The notes under the pieces were generated by a model. The model was not told the DNA's origin, ran no database searches, and saw only the letters and a list, made by a program, of their open reading frames with translations. Shown one piece after another: positions 25,567 through 33,494 of a DNA stretch of 64,000 nucleotides; within the stretch, counting starts at the first letter, position 1, and each line of letters begins with the position of its first letter. This DNA comes from UBA2357 sp002344625. Lineage in GTDB: Bacteria; Pseudomonadota; Gammaproteobacteria; Burkholderiales; Rhodocyclaceae. The DNA is taken from positions 124,001 to 188,000 of the forward strand of contig CALKIH010000052.1 of NCBI GenBank assembly GCA_937995335.1, read 5' to 3'. A program made the translations under genes and the position numbers.

Positions 25567-26580
25567 ATGAGCTCAATCGGACAATTTCCGACCACCCGCA
25601 TGCGACGAATGCGTCATGACGATTTTTCGCGTCGTCTGATGTGCGAAACCCGCCTGAGCGCGGACGATCTGATCTATCCGGTGTTCGTTCTCGATCGGGG
25701 ATCCCGGACCGAGGCGGTTGCTTCGATGCCGGGCGTCACGCGCATGACGCTGGATCATCTGCTGAGGGTCGCCGAGGAGGCGCTCGAACTGGGGATACCG
25801 GCCCTGGCGCTGTTCCCGGTCATCGATGGCGTCAAGACGCCCGGGGCCGAGGAGGCATGGAATCCGGAAGGCCTGGTGCCGACGGTGGTGCGTGCCCTGA
25901 AGTCGCGGTTTCCCGAGTTGGGCGTGATCACCGATGTCGCACTCGATCCGTATACCAGCCATGGCCAGGATGGCCTCATCGACCCGGCCGATCCGAGTGG
26001 CTATGTGCTGAACGACGAAACCCTCGAGGCGCTCGCGCGGCAGGCGCGCTGCCATGCCGAGGCCGGTGCGGATGTGGTTGCGCCTTCGGACATGATGGAT
26101 GGGCGGGTGGCGCGAATCCGGGCTGAGCTCGATGCGGCCGGATTCGTTCATACCCGAATACTTGCGTATTCGGCCAAGTACGCATCGAGTTTCTATGGTC
26201 CGTTCCGGGATGCGGTCGGTTCGTCCGGCAATCTTGGCAAAGGCAACAAGAAGACCTATCAGATGGACCCGGCGAATTCCGACGAGGCGATTCGCGAGGT
26301 CGCTCTCGATATCGCTGAAGGCGCGGACATGTTCATGGTGAAGCCGGGTATGCCTTACCTGGATATCGTCCGGCGGGTCAAAACCGAACTGAAAGTGCCG
26401 ACCTACGTCTATCAGGTCAGCGGCGAGTATGCGATGCTCAAGGCGGCGATCGGCAACGGCTGGCTGGCCGAGAAAGACTGTGTGCTCGAGGCGTTGCTCG
26501 CGTTCCGGCGCGCAGGGGCGGACGGGATTCTGACTTATTTCGCTCTCGATGCGGCTCGCTGGCTGAAGGCCGGGGGGTGA
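25567..26580 (+). CDS. hemB: Delta-aminolevulinic acid dehydratase (porphobilinogen synthase)
   Basis: Condenses two 5-aminolevulinate molecules to porphobilinogen in haem synthesis. 337 residues with APSDMMDGRV, the Schiff-base lysines in YSAKYAS and MVKPGMPYLD. The metal-binding stretch reads TDVALDPYTSHGQDG, with Asp/Ala where zinc-type enzymes have cysteines, so this is the magnesium-type enzyme. ATG 25567 is preceded by AGGAATT at good spacing; the upstream in-frame ATG at 25531 is less likely. The leader overlaps the antisense RNA region. Confidence 0.96.
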   Translation: MSSIGQFPTTRMRRMRHDDFSRRLMCETRLSADDLIYPVFVLDRGSRTEAVASMPGVTRMTLDHLLRVAEEALELGIPALALFPVIDGVKTPGAEEAWNPEGLVPTVVRALKSRFPELGVITDVALDPYTSHGQDGLIDPADPSGYVLNDETLEALARQARCHAEAGADVVAPSDMMDGRVARIRAELDAAGFVHTRILAYSAKYASSFYGPFRDAVGSSGNLGKGNKKTYQMDPANSDEAIREVALDIAEGADMFMVKPGMPYLDIVRRVKTELKVPTYVYQVSGEYAMLKAAIGNGWLAEKDCVLEALLAFRRAGADGILTYFALDAARWLKAGG

Positions 26581-26615
26581 TGTGGCGAAGCCGGTGGGTT
26601 CTCCGGGGGCATCGC

Positions 26616-27257
26616 TTACAGCACGCGGCCCGCAGTGCGCCTTAGTGCGAGTACCGAGCCGAGCTTGAGATCGACATAGGGCGGCTGACCCAGTCCCCGC
26701 CCGATCAGCACTGTTTTCATCCCCAGTCGCTTGGCGGTTCTCAGGTTTTCGGCCGAGTCCTCCACCAGTATGCAGCGCCGCGCTTCGAGCCCCTCGCTGT
26801 CGAGCAGGCGGTGAAAGGCTTGCATCGATGGCTTGGGGTGGAAGTGAAGCTGTTCGATCCCATAGGTGGCGGCGAAAAGACGTCGAATCCCCATGATGTC
26901 CAGCACGGCGTCGACATACGGGCGCGGGCCGTTCGAGAACACGAGTTTCTTGCCCGGCAGACGCCGGAGCATGGAGCCGAGCGCGCGGTCGAATACCATC
27001 ATCTCGTGCAGTTTTTCGAAGCGGTGCGTCTCGGCAAGAAAGTGACGCGGGTTGGTGCCGTGATGGCGAACGAGTCCGAGCAGGGTTGCGCCGTAGCGGC
27101 GCCAGTAGTGCATTCTGAGCGCGTTGGCTTCGTCGTGGCCCAGCGCGAGATGGCGCTCTAGGTAAGCTGTCATCGCCGCATTCAGATGTGGAAAGATATG
27201 CGCGCTGGCGTTGTGGAGGGTGTTGTCGAGATCGAACAGCCAGGTGGGATGGCTCAT
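26616..27257 (-). CDS. HAD-family hydrolase, pyrimidine 5'-nucleotidase type
   Basis: 213-residue haloacid-dehalogenase-fold phosphatase. Motif I FDLDNTL (D9, D11), motif II FSNG, motif III lysine in HPKPS and motif IV VEDSAEN are intact. The pattern resembles the SDT1-like pyrimidine 5'-nucleotidases, so a nucleoside monophosphate substrate is likely but unproven. Its start overlaps the bioC stop by 4 bases (ATGA), indicating coupled translation, and it converges on hemB. Confidence 0.85.
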   Translation of the reverse strand: MSHPTWLFDLDNTLHNASAHIFPHLNAAMTAYLERHLALGHDEANALRMHYWRRYGATLLGLVRHHGTNPRHFLAETHRFEKLHEMMVFDRALGSMLRRLPGKKLVFSNGPRPYVDAVLDIMGIRRLFAATYGIEQLHFHPKPSMQAFHRLLDSEGLEARRCILVEDSAENLRTAKRLGMKTVLIGRGLGQPPYVDLKLGSVLALRRTAGRVL

Positions 27258-28171
27258 GGGCTGTTCCGGGGGCGCGGTGGGCGCTGGGGCTGAAAATGCA
27301 TGATTGCCCGCCCGTCTTCGAGCTTGGCCGGGGCTGCCTTCCAGGCATGCCCCTGGATGATCTCGAACGTGATCGGTAGCCGGCCGTCCTTGAACCTGGC
27401 CTGCAGTGCCGTGCGTGCAGCGTCCCAGCGCGACTTGCCGCTCAGTCCGCGTGGCCGGAGCGTGCTTGCGTTGCTCCAGCCGGATCGGCGCAGGTCGGTG
27501 AGCAAGGCATCGACATCCGCATAGGTGAGGGTGATGATCTCCATGTCCATCACCGGGTCGGAGAAGCCGGCCTTGACCAATGCGTCGCCGATGTCGTGCA
27601 TGTCGATGAAACGGTGAACGTGTGCGCCGACCCGATCGTCCAGCGCGAACCGCAACTCCTTGAGCGTGTCGGGGCCGAGGGTCGAGAACATCAGCAAGCC
27701 GTCTATCGCGAGCGTCCGGTGCATTTCGCGCAAGGCTGGTAGCGGATCGGTCAGCCAGTTGAGCATGAGGTTGGACCAGATCAGCTCAAACCGGGCATGT
27801 GCGAACGGCAGGGCGCGGGCATCGGCGCAGGTGAGCAGCGGCGCCGGCGCGTTGCTGGTTTTGGGGGCGAGCAGCCGCGCCAGAAACCCTGGCTGCCGGT
27901 CGCTCGATTTCAGAAAGCCGCGGGCGAAGTCGATACCCACGCGCCGCGCTTGCGGATAGCGTTTGCCCAGTGCGTCCAGATCGCCGCCGCCGCCGCAGCC
28001 GATGTCGAGAATCCGGGCGGGGGCGATGCGAATGTAATCGAGCCGCTCCGACATGCGGCGCGCGATCTCCAGTTCGAGAACCGCCAGCGGGCGTGCGTGC
28101 GCTGCGCTGCGGTCGAAACGTCGTCGCGCCAGCTCGTGATCGAGGGCGTAGTCGCTGCCGCTTGCGCTCAT
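27254..28171 (-). CDS. bioC: Malonyl-ACP O-methyltransferase BioC
   Basis: SAM-dependent methyltransferase that masks the malonyl carboxyl group to start pimelate-chain synthesis for biotin. 305 residues; motif I ILDIGCGGGGDL (about 54-65), then CADARALPF and IWSNLMLNWLTD. N-terminal RRFDRSAA is typical of BioC. No other bio gene is in the window, although BioC-ComF adjacency is frequent in betaproteobacteria. Divergent from comF, 45 bases apart. Confidence 0.88.
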   Translation of the reverse strand: MSASGSDYALDHELARRRFDRSAAHARPLAVLELEIARRMSERLDYIRIAPARILDIGCGGGGDLDALGKRYPQARRVGIDFARGFLKSSDRQPGFLARLLAPKTSNAPAPLLTCADARALPFAHARFELIWSNLMLNWLTDPLPALREMHRTLAIDGLLMFSTLGPDTLKELRFALDDRVGAHVHRFIDMHDIGDALVKAGFSDPVMDMEIITLTYADVDALLTDLRRSGWSNASTLRPRGLSGKSRWDAARTALQARFKDGRLPITFEIIQGHAWKAAPAKLEDGRAIMHFQPQRPPRPRNSP

Positions 28172-28216
28172 GCTCGGGGTTTCGGGGAGGCCGAAGCGTG
28201 TGAGAAATTCGTTGGC

Positions 28217-28990
28217 ATGTTGGAGAATCCGGGGTGTAATGCGGAATCAGACCGCGCATGTTGGGTATCGGACAGGATCTTGTCAAACTCGTTATCGTCG
28301 CTGCGTGCCAGCCTTGGTTTCGTCATCGACCTGCTTGCGCCGCAAGAGTGTTTCGCGTGCGGATGCGATTCCGGTGGAGCGCTTCTCTGCCCGGCGTGTG
28401 CGGCAGAGTTGCCCGTGCTCGGTCCTGCGTGCCCGGTCTGTGCGCTTCCGGTCCCGGGCGGTGAAGTCTGTGGTGCTTGCCTGAGCGCGCCGCCCGCCTT
28501 CGATGCCACCTTCGCGGCGTTTCCATATGCCTTTCCGATCGACCGCATGGTGCAGGCGCTCAAGTATCGCTATCGCTTGTCGGTCGTGCCATTCCTGGCC
28601 AACGCCTTGCTCGCCTCTGGACCGATCGAAGGGGCGGGCGTGGTCTTGCCGATGCCGCTGCATGTCAAGCGCTTGCGCGAGCGCGGCTTCAACCAGGCGG
28701 TGGAACTCGCACGTCCGCTCGCACGGGCGCGCGGCTTGCCACTGGAGCTGGCGCGGGTGGGCAGGGTGCTGGACGTGGCGCCGCAGATGTCTCTTTCGTG
28801 GCGTGAGCGCCAGTCGAACATGCGTGGCGTGTTCGCATGCGCAGGGTCGTTCGACGGCCTGCACGTCCTGGTCGTCGATGACGTGATGACGACCGGTGCG
28901 ACGTTGCATGCGCTCGCCGCCGTGCTGAAACAGCATGGCGCGAGTCGTGTCACCAACCTGGTCGTGGCGCGTACGCCGCGAATGAGCTGA
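28217..28990 (+). CDS. comF: ComF family phosphoribosyltransferase-like protein
   Basis: 257 residues from ATG 28217. N-terminal zinc-finger-like cysteine clusters (CFACG, CPAC, CPVC, CGAC) precede a type I phosphoribosyltransferase domain with VLVVDDVMTTGATLHA as its PRPP-loop motif and LPMPLHVKRLRERGFNQA before it. ComF proteins are linked to DNA uptake in competent bacteria; their substrate is unclear. The first 20 residues do not look conserved, so TTG 28280 (after GGACAGGA) is a plausible shorter start. trmL begins one base after its stop. Confidence 0.85.
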   Translation: MLENPGCNAESDRACWVSDRILSNSLSSLRASLGFVIDLLAPQECFACGCDSGGALLCPACAAELPVLGPACPVCALPVPGGEVCGACLSAPPAFDATFAAFPYAFPIDRMVQALKYRYRLSVVPFLANALLASGPIEGAGVVLPMPLHVKRLRERGFNQAVELARPLARARGLPLELARVGRVLDVAPQMSLSWRERQSNMRGVFACAGSFDGLHVLVVDDVMTTGATLHALAAVLKQHGASRVTNLVVARTPRMS

Positions 28991-28991
28991 C

Positions 28992-29456
28992 ATGTTCAAC
29001 GTTGTCTTGTTGCAGCCCGAAATCCCCCCCAATACCGGCAACGTCATTCGTTTGGCCGCGAATACCGGCGTTCGCCTGCATCTGGTCAAACCCTTGGGCT
29101 TCGACCTGAGTGATCGGCAACTGGCGCGCGCCGGACTCGATTACCACGATCTTGCCAGCGTTGTCGTGCATGAGGATTGGGCCGCGTGCCAGCGTTTTCT
29201 TGGCAAGGCGCGCGTGTTTGCATTTTCGACGCGTGGGCAGCGGCACTTCGGCCAGGTGGCGTTCGGGGCCGGCGACGCGCTGGTGTTCGGTTCCGAAACC
29301 AGCGGACTGCCGCAGGCGTTCCTGGATCAACTCGATGCTTCGCAAGTGGTGCGTATTCCGATGCGGGTCTCGAACCGCAGCATGAACCTATCCAACAGCG
29401 TGGCCGTGGTGGTTTTCGAGGCGTGGCGGCAGCATGATTTCGCTGGTGGTTCGTGA
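28992..29456 (+). CDS. trmL: tRNA (cytidine(34)-2'-O)-methyltransferase TrmL
   Basis: SPOUT-family enzyme that methylates the wobble 2'-hydroxyl of certain leucine tRNAs. 154 residues with the three family motifs: NTGNVIRLAANTG (14-26), LVFGSETSGLP and MNLSNSVAVV near the C terminus. Compact single-domain length is normal. Directly follows comF with one base between the genes, so translation is probably coupled; converges with gpsA. Confidence 0.94.
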   Translation: MFNVVLLQPEIPPNTGNVIRLAANTGVRLHLVKPLGFDLSDRQLARAGLDYHDLASVVVHEDWAACQRFLGKARVFAFSTRGQRHFGQVAFGAGDALVFGSETSGLPQAFLDQLDASQVVRIPMRVSNRSMNLSNSVAVVVFEAWRQHDFAGGS

Positions 29457-29492
29457 CCTCTCGCAGGGCCGCGGGTGTGCAGGTCGCGGTGC

Positions 29493-30479
29493 CTATTCGA
29501 CCTTCGGTTCACGCGCCAGCAGTCGTTCCACCGCTTCGCGTGGGCTGACGCCGCCGGAATGCAGCAGTGCGTCGATGGCTGCGCAGATCGGCATCTCCAC
29601 GCCGTGAATGGCCGCCAGTCGTACGGCCTCTCGAGTGGTGGGCACGCCTTCGGCGACATGACCGAGATCGGCAAGTATCGTCGCGAGCGGTTTGCCGGCG
29701 GCAAGCGCGAGCCCGACCCGCCGGTTGCGGGACAGATCCCCGGTACAGGTCAGGATCAGATCGCCCATTCCGGCCAGGCCCATCAGGGTTTCGGCCTGGC
29801 CGCCGCGTGCCTTGGCCAAGCGTGCAGTTTCGGCCAGGCCGCGTGTGATCAATGCGGCGCGCGCATTGAGGCCGAAACCCAGCCCGTCCGACACGCCGGC
29901 CGCGATTGCGATGACATTCTTGATCCCGCCGCCCAGTTCGGCGCCAACCAGATCGGTATTGGCATAGATCCGCAGCCGTGGTTGGTGAAGCACATTCACC
30001 CAGTGCCGCGCAAACTCGATGTCGCGCGCCGCGAGGCTGATGGCGGTGGGAAGTCCCGCTCCGACCTCGGCGGCGAAGCTGGGACCGGTGAGGACGCCGC
30101 ATGGCGCCGCATCACCGACCTCCTCGGCCACGATTTCGTGCGGGAGCTTGCCGCTTCCGCTTTCGAGCCCCTTGCATGCCCAGATCAGAGGGGTGCCGGG
30201 TGTTGCGTGGTTAAGCGCACGTACGGTTGATCGAAGCCCGGCCAGTGGGGTGACCACGAGGTGGATCTCGGCCCTGGTCGCCACGGCCTCGAAGTCGGCG
30301 CTGACGGCGAGCGATGGTGGAAAGGCGACGTTTGGCAGATAACGGTCGTTGCACCGGGCGGACTCCAGCTCGGTGATTTGCCGTGCGTCCCGGCCCCACA
30401 GGGTGACTTCGTGCTGGCGCGCGAACGCGACCGCCAGCGCGGTGCCCCATGCGCCGGCCCCGAATACCCCGATGCGCAT
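29493..30479 (-). CDS. gpsA: Glycerol-3-phosphate dehydrogenase [NAD(P)+]
   Basis: Reduces dihydroxyacetone phosphate to sn-glycerol 3-phosphate for phospholipid synthesis. 328 residues with the Rossmann motif GVFGAGAWGTALA at the N terminus, KGLE, GPSFAAEV and NVIAIAAGVSDGLGFGLNARAALITRGL. Last gene of the minus-strand operon that begins with the ArsR regulator; 5 bases separate it from the SH3-domain gene upstream. Confidence 0.96.
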   Translation of the reverse strand: MRIGVFGAGAWGTALAVAFARQHEVTLWGRDARQITELESARCNDRYLPNVAFPPSLAVSADFEAVATRAEIHLVVTPLAGLRSTVRALNHATPGTPLIWACKGLESGSGKLPHEIVAEEVGDAAPCGVLTGPSFAAEVGAGLPTAISLAARDIEFARHWVNVLHQPRLRIYANTDLVGAELGGGIKNVIAIAAGVSDGLGFGLNARAALITRGLAETARLAKARGGQAETLMGLAGMGDLILTCTGDLSRNRRVGLALAAGKPLATILADLGHVAEGVPTTREAVRLAAIHGVEMPICAAIDALLHSGGVSPREAVERLLAREPKVE

Positions 30480-30484
30480 GGTGC

Positions 30485-30931
30485 TTACAGACCCCAGACT
30501 TCGGTCACCCGGACGTAGCCGCTCAAGCCGTCCTGGTGACCGACCTGCACCCAGCCACTCGCAGGTTCCGAACGCAGTTCGAGTACCGTGTCACGTGCCG
30601 CCTCGAACACCGGAGCCGCCGCCGCCTCGGGGCCTTGGCGCACGGTCGCGCGATCAGCCGAAACCAGCAAGGTGCGGCGAGGACTCAGTGCCGAGCCCTC
30701 GATCCAGTTGAGCGTACCCCCGGCATCGCGCACCTTGACCCACTTGTCGACCACCACCACGACTTCGACGGGCGTGCCCGTTGCGATGATGAAGAGCCGC
30801 TTGCCCGTTTCCGAGGGGGTTTCGTAGAGGATCGAGGCCTTGCTCACCGAACGGAACTCGATTGCGTGAGCTGCGTTGAGGCCTGCCAGCAGGCCCGTGG
30901 CAAGAATGAGCGTGCGCAGAGGTAGGTTCAT
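30485..30931 (-). CDS. Secreted SH3-domain protein
   Basis: 148 residues: signal peptide of about 23 residues ending in AHA, then two bacterial SH3-like repeats (about 26-85 and 88-148), the second with TVRQGPEAAAAPVF and GWVQVGHQDGLSGYVR. Such domains usually bind peptidoglycan or proteins in the periplasm. No catalytic domain is attached. It lies between secB and gpsA, 6 and 5 bases from them, so it is part of the same transcript. Confidence 0.82.
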   Translation of the reverse strand: MNLPLRTLILATGLLAGLNAAHAIEFRSVSKASILYETPSETGKRLFIIATGTPVEVVVVVDKWVKVRDAGGTLNWIEGSALSPRRTLLVSADRATVRQGPEAAAAPVFEAARDTVLELRSEPASGWVQVGHQDGLSGYVRVTEVWGL

Positions 30932-30937
30932 GGCGCT

Positions 30938-31405
30938 TTATTGAACCTGGATTTCGCCGCCTTGCTGGGCTGCGCTGGCTTGTTGTTTCTGCGTCTGGTA
31001 AAGGCCCTCGAAGTTGACCGGTGCAAGCACCACCGGCTGAAAGCCGGCGCGCGTGACGGCGTCGGAAACCGCTTCACGCGCGTATGGGAACAGGATGTTG
31101 GGGCAGCCGATCATCATCACCGGTTCGAGATCGCCTTCGGGAATGTTGCGAATCTGGAAAATGCCGGCTTGCGCGACCTCGACCATGAAAAGCGTCCGTT
31201 CGTCGGGCAGCTTGGCGCTGACCGTGATGGTGAGGGTCACCTCGAAGATCCCGTCGTCGACCGGCTTGCCGTCGGTACGCAGTTGCACATTGACTTGGGG
31301 ATTCTCACGTTCGAGGAAGATCTTGGGTGCATGCGGGACTTCCAGCGACAAATCCTTGACGTACAGCTTTTCGATCGAGAATACGGGTTGAGCGTTTTCG
31401 GCCAT
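30938..31405 (-). CDS. secB: Protein-export chaperone SecB
   Basis: Cytosolic tetrameric chaperone that keeps preproteins unfolded and hands them to SecA. 155 residues with FSIEKLYVKDLSLEVPHAP at the N terminus and IGCPNILFPYAREAVSDAVTRAGFQP, the SecA-binding and tetramer region. A Gln/Ala-rich tail (QTQKQQASAAQQ) ends the protein. Between grxC and the SH3 gene, the common betaproteobacterial order. Confidence 0.97.
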   Translation of the reverse strand: MAENAQPVFSIEKLYVKDLSLEVPHAPKIFLERENPQVNVQLRTDGKPVDDGIFEVTLTITVSAKLPDERTLFMVEVAQAGIFQIRNIPEGDLEPVMMIGCPNILFPYAREAVSDAVTRAGFQPVVLAPVNFEGLYQTQKQQASAAQQGGEIQVQ

Positions 31406-31479
31406 TTTTCGTTACCTGGTTGATGATTGATTGAAGAGTGTGAAGAGCGAGTCCGCATTGCGGACCAAGGGATCGGGGC

Positions 31480-31752
31480 TCAGGGATTCAAGAGCGCGTC
31501 CAGCCTGCCCGCGCGCTCCAGGTCGTGAAGGTCGTCGCAGCCGCCTACATGCCTGTCGCCGATGAAGATCTGGGGTACGGTGCGCCGTCCGCTCAGCGAC
31601 ACCATTTCGCTGCGCCGCTCAGGATGCAGATCCACCCGGATCTTGTCCAGATCATCGACCCCCTTGCTGAGCAGCAACTGTTCTGCGCGTATGCAGTACG
31701 GACAAGTGCCGGTCGCATACATCCGTATCCGCGGCTTTTGCGTCTGACTCAT
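31480..31752 (-). CDS. grxC: Glutaredoxin 3
   Basis: Glutathione-dependent thiol-disulfide oxidoreductase, 90 residues, with the dithiol active site CPYC (C17-C20), TVPQIFI and GGCDDLHDLE for glutathione binding. The ATG at 31752 overlaps the rhodanese stop by 4 bases, so it is translationally coupled to the rhodanese. The pairing suggests joint handling of persulfide or mixed-disulfide species. Confidence 0.95.
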   Translation of the reverse strand: MSQTQKPRIRMYATGTCPYCIRAEQLLLSKGVDDLDKIRVDLHPERRSEMVSLSGRRTVPQIFIGDRHVGGCDDLHDLERAGRLDALLNP

Positions 31753-32171
31753 TTCGATTTCTTCTTGCGACCGAGCGGTTGCCCGGCTTTTTCCCATTCG
31801 AATATGCCGCCGCGCAGGTTGAAGAGTTTGTCGAAACCGGCCTTGCGCAGCGTGCCGAGGGCAGAGCTCGAGCGGGCGCCAGTGGCACAGCACAGGATCA
31901 GCGGCTTGTTCTTGAGCTTTTCGAGCTCGGTGATGCGGTGCGGCAAGTCCTTGAGGGCGATATTGCGTGCGTTGGGTATGTGGCCCTGCTCGAATTCGCC
32001 CTGATCACGCACGTCCACCACCACCGCGTCTTCACGGTTCATCAGCAGTGTTGCCTCCACCGGCGAAAGCTGGGTCTTGTCGCCGCCCGAGCGGATCAGG
32101 TCGACGAGCAACCAGCTCCCCGTGGCGGCTGCCAGGGCCACCCAATACCAATTTTGCTGAAAAAATTCCAC
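31749..32171 (-). CDS. Membrane-anchored rhodanese-like sulfurtransferase
   Basis: 140 residues: one N-terminal membrane helix (about 7-25) followed by a single rhodanese domain. The active loop CATGARS (C95-S101) holds the persulfide-forming cysteine, with an extra C94 beside it; DVRDQGEFEQGHIPNARNI is the conserved entry. C-terminal tail is lysine-rich. Equivalent to the YibN-type protein near secB/gpsA in other proteobacteria. Its position between the ArsR-type regulator and grxC suggests sulfane-sulfur handling. Confidence 0.9.
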   Translation of the reverse strand: MEFFQQNWYWVALAAATGSWLLVDLIRSGGDKTQLSPVEATLLMNREDAVVVDVRDQGEFEQGHIPNARNIALKDLPHRITELEKLKNKPLILCCATGARSSSALGTLRKAGFDKLFNLRGGIFEWEKAGQPLGRKKKSK

Positions 32172-32205
32172 TACTTGCTGCTCCGTTGTGATTGGTAGGT
32201 CCGCG

Positions 32206-32541
32206 TCAGCGCGCCTTGTTGGAGGGGGCGACGCCGCAGAACAGTTCGCGCATCAGTACGATGAGTTGAAGCGTGCGCTGGTCTCCGACACGGTAATAGA
32301 CGCGGTTTGCATCCTTGCGGGTCTGGAGGATGCCCTTGTCCCGCAGTATCGCGAGGTGTTGGGAGATGTTGCTTTGCGATGTCCCCACGACCTCGACGAT
32401 GTCCTGCACGCAGATCTCGCCTTCTCCGAGCACGCACAGGATCTTCAGGCGCAAGGGGTGGGCGATCGACTTGAGGGCGCGCGCGGCGGTCTCGATTTGC
32501 TCGTGCTTGTCGATCAGGTCGATGAAGGTGTTGTGATCCAC
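32206..32541 (-). CDS. ArsR-family regulator, probable persulfide sensor (BigR/SqrR type)
   Basis: 111-residue winged-helix dimeric repressor, GTG start. The DNA-reading helix region is VGTSQSNISQHLAILRDKGIL. Cysteines are at 36, 44 and 102. C36 (RLKILCVLGEGE) and C102 (RELFCG) fall at the positions, and with the same 66-residue separation, as the redox pair of BigR (C42/C108) and SqrR, which sense sulfide-derived persulfides. Metal-binding ArsR signatures such as ELCVCDL are absent. It heads an operon with rhodanese and glutaredoxin, which agrees with that function. The family call is strong; the inducer is inference. Confidence 0.82.
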   Translation of the reverse strand: MDHNTFIDLIDKHEQIETAARALKSIAHPLRLKILCVLGEGEICVQDIVEVVGTSQSNISQHLAILRDKGILQTRKDANRVYYRVGDQRTLQLIVLMRELFCGVAPSNKAR

Positions 32542-32708
32542 TTGGGCGCGCCGCTAAGTTAAGGCTAGTGGAGTAGTATAAAATATTGCGGCTCGGTGGA
32601 GCGTGAGATTCGTTGTGGCGGTTTTTGACCCGGTCCTCCGCAGCAGGCGCAACAATGCTTCCCGTCCGGTCGAGCAGTCTCTCATTCACTCTTTGTGTGC
32701 GCGAACTC
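32542..32708. promoter_or_regulatory. Divergent promoter region of the ArsR operon and gpmA
   Basis: 167 bases with an AT-rich core at 32572-32587. On the minus strand TATACT (32580-32575) is a possible -10 for the regulator; on the plus strand TATAAA (32577-32582) could serve gpmA. The two overlap, so one bound repressor could control both directions. -35 elements are poor on both strands and I see no long palindrome. Confidence 0.35.
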
Positions 32709-33461
32709 ATGTACAAGATCGTTTTATTGCGGCATGGCGAATCGACCTGGAACCAGGAAAACCGTTTCACCGGCTGGACCGATGTAGACCTGACCGAACG
32801 TGGCGTCGCCGAGGCGCATCGCGCCGGGCAGCTCCTGAAAGACAAGGGTTTTGTTTTCGATCGGGCCTATACCTCGGTGCTCAAACGCGCCAACAAGACC
32901 CTCAACCTGGTGCTCGAGGAACTGAGTGCGCTATGGCTGCCGGTGGTTCATTCGTGGCGGTTGAACGAGCGCCACTACGGTGCGCTGCAAGGGCTCAACA
33001 AGTCTGAAACCGCTGCGAAGTTCGGCGACGAGCAAGTGCTGATGTGGCGCAGGTCCTACGACACGCCACCGCCGCCCCTGCCCGAGGGAGACGATCGGCT
33101 TGCGCTTGATGACCCGCGCTACGCTGATTTGCCGCATGCGCAGTTTCCGCGCACCGAGTGCCTGAAGGATACGGTAGCCCGCTTCATTCCCTACTGGGAA
33201 ACCGTGATCGTGCCCGACATCCTGGCTGGCCGGCGCCTGCTGATCACCGCGCATGGCAACAGCCTGCGCGCGCTCATCAAGTATCTCGACGGCATCTCCG
33301 ACAGCGATATCGTCGCCTTGAACATTCCGACGGCGCAACCGCTGGTCTATGAGCTCGATGCCGATCTCAAGCCGATCCGTAGCTACTATCTGGCCGACGA
33401 GAGCACGATCCGGGCGGCGGAAGCCGAGGTTGCCGCGCAGGCCGCTCGGGCCAAGGCCTGA
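32709..33461 (+). CDS. gpmA: 2,3-bisphosphoglycerate-dependent phosphoglycerate mutase
   Basis: Interconverts 3- and 2-phosphoglycerate. 250 residues; LLRHGESTWNQENRFTGWTDVDL holds the phosphohistidine (H9), with RLNERHYGALQGLNKSETA and TAHGNSLRAL completing the active site. The start at 32709 (MYKIVLLRHG) matches the family; the upstream frame is open but unrelated. No good ribosome site is visible. First of a plus-strand run gpmA-envC-ctpA. Confidence 0.96.
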   Translation: MYKIVLLRHGESTWNQENRFTGWTDVDLTERGVAEAHRAGQLLKDKGFVFDRAYTSVLKRANKTLNLVLEELSALWLPVVHSWRLNERHYGALQGLNKSETAAKFGDEQVLMWRRSYDTPPPPLPEGDDRLALDDPRYADLPHAQFPRTECLKDTVARFIPYWETVIVPDILAGRRLLITAHGNSLRALIKYLDGISDSDIVALNIPTAQPLVYELDADLKPIRSYYLADESTIRAAEAEVAAQAARAKA

Positions 33462-33494
33462 TTTGCGCACACCGCGGGTCTTGGTCGGGGCGCA

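Noticed and set aside
25573..27348. 591-codon minus-strand frame across hemB and the HAD gene
   Set aside because: Shadow of hemB; it shares no homology and crosses a convergent gene boundary.
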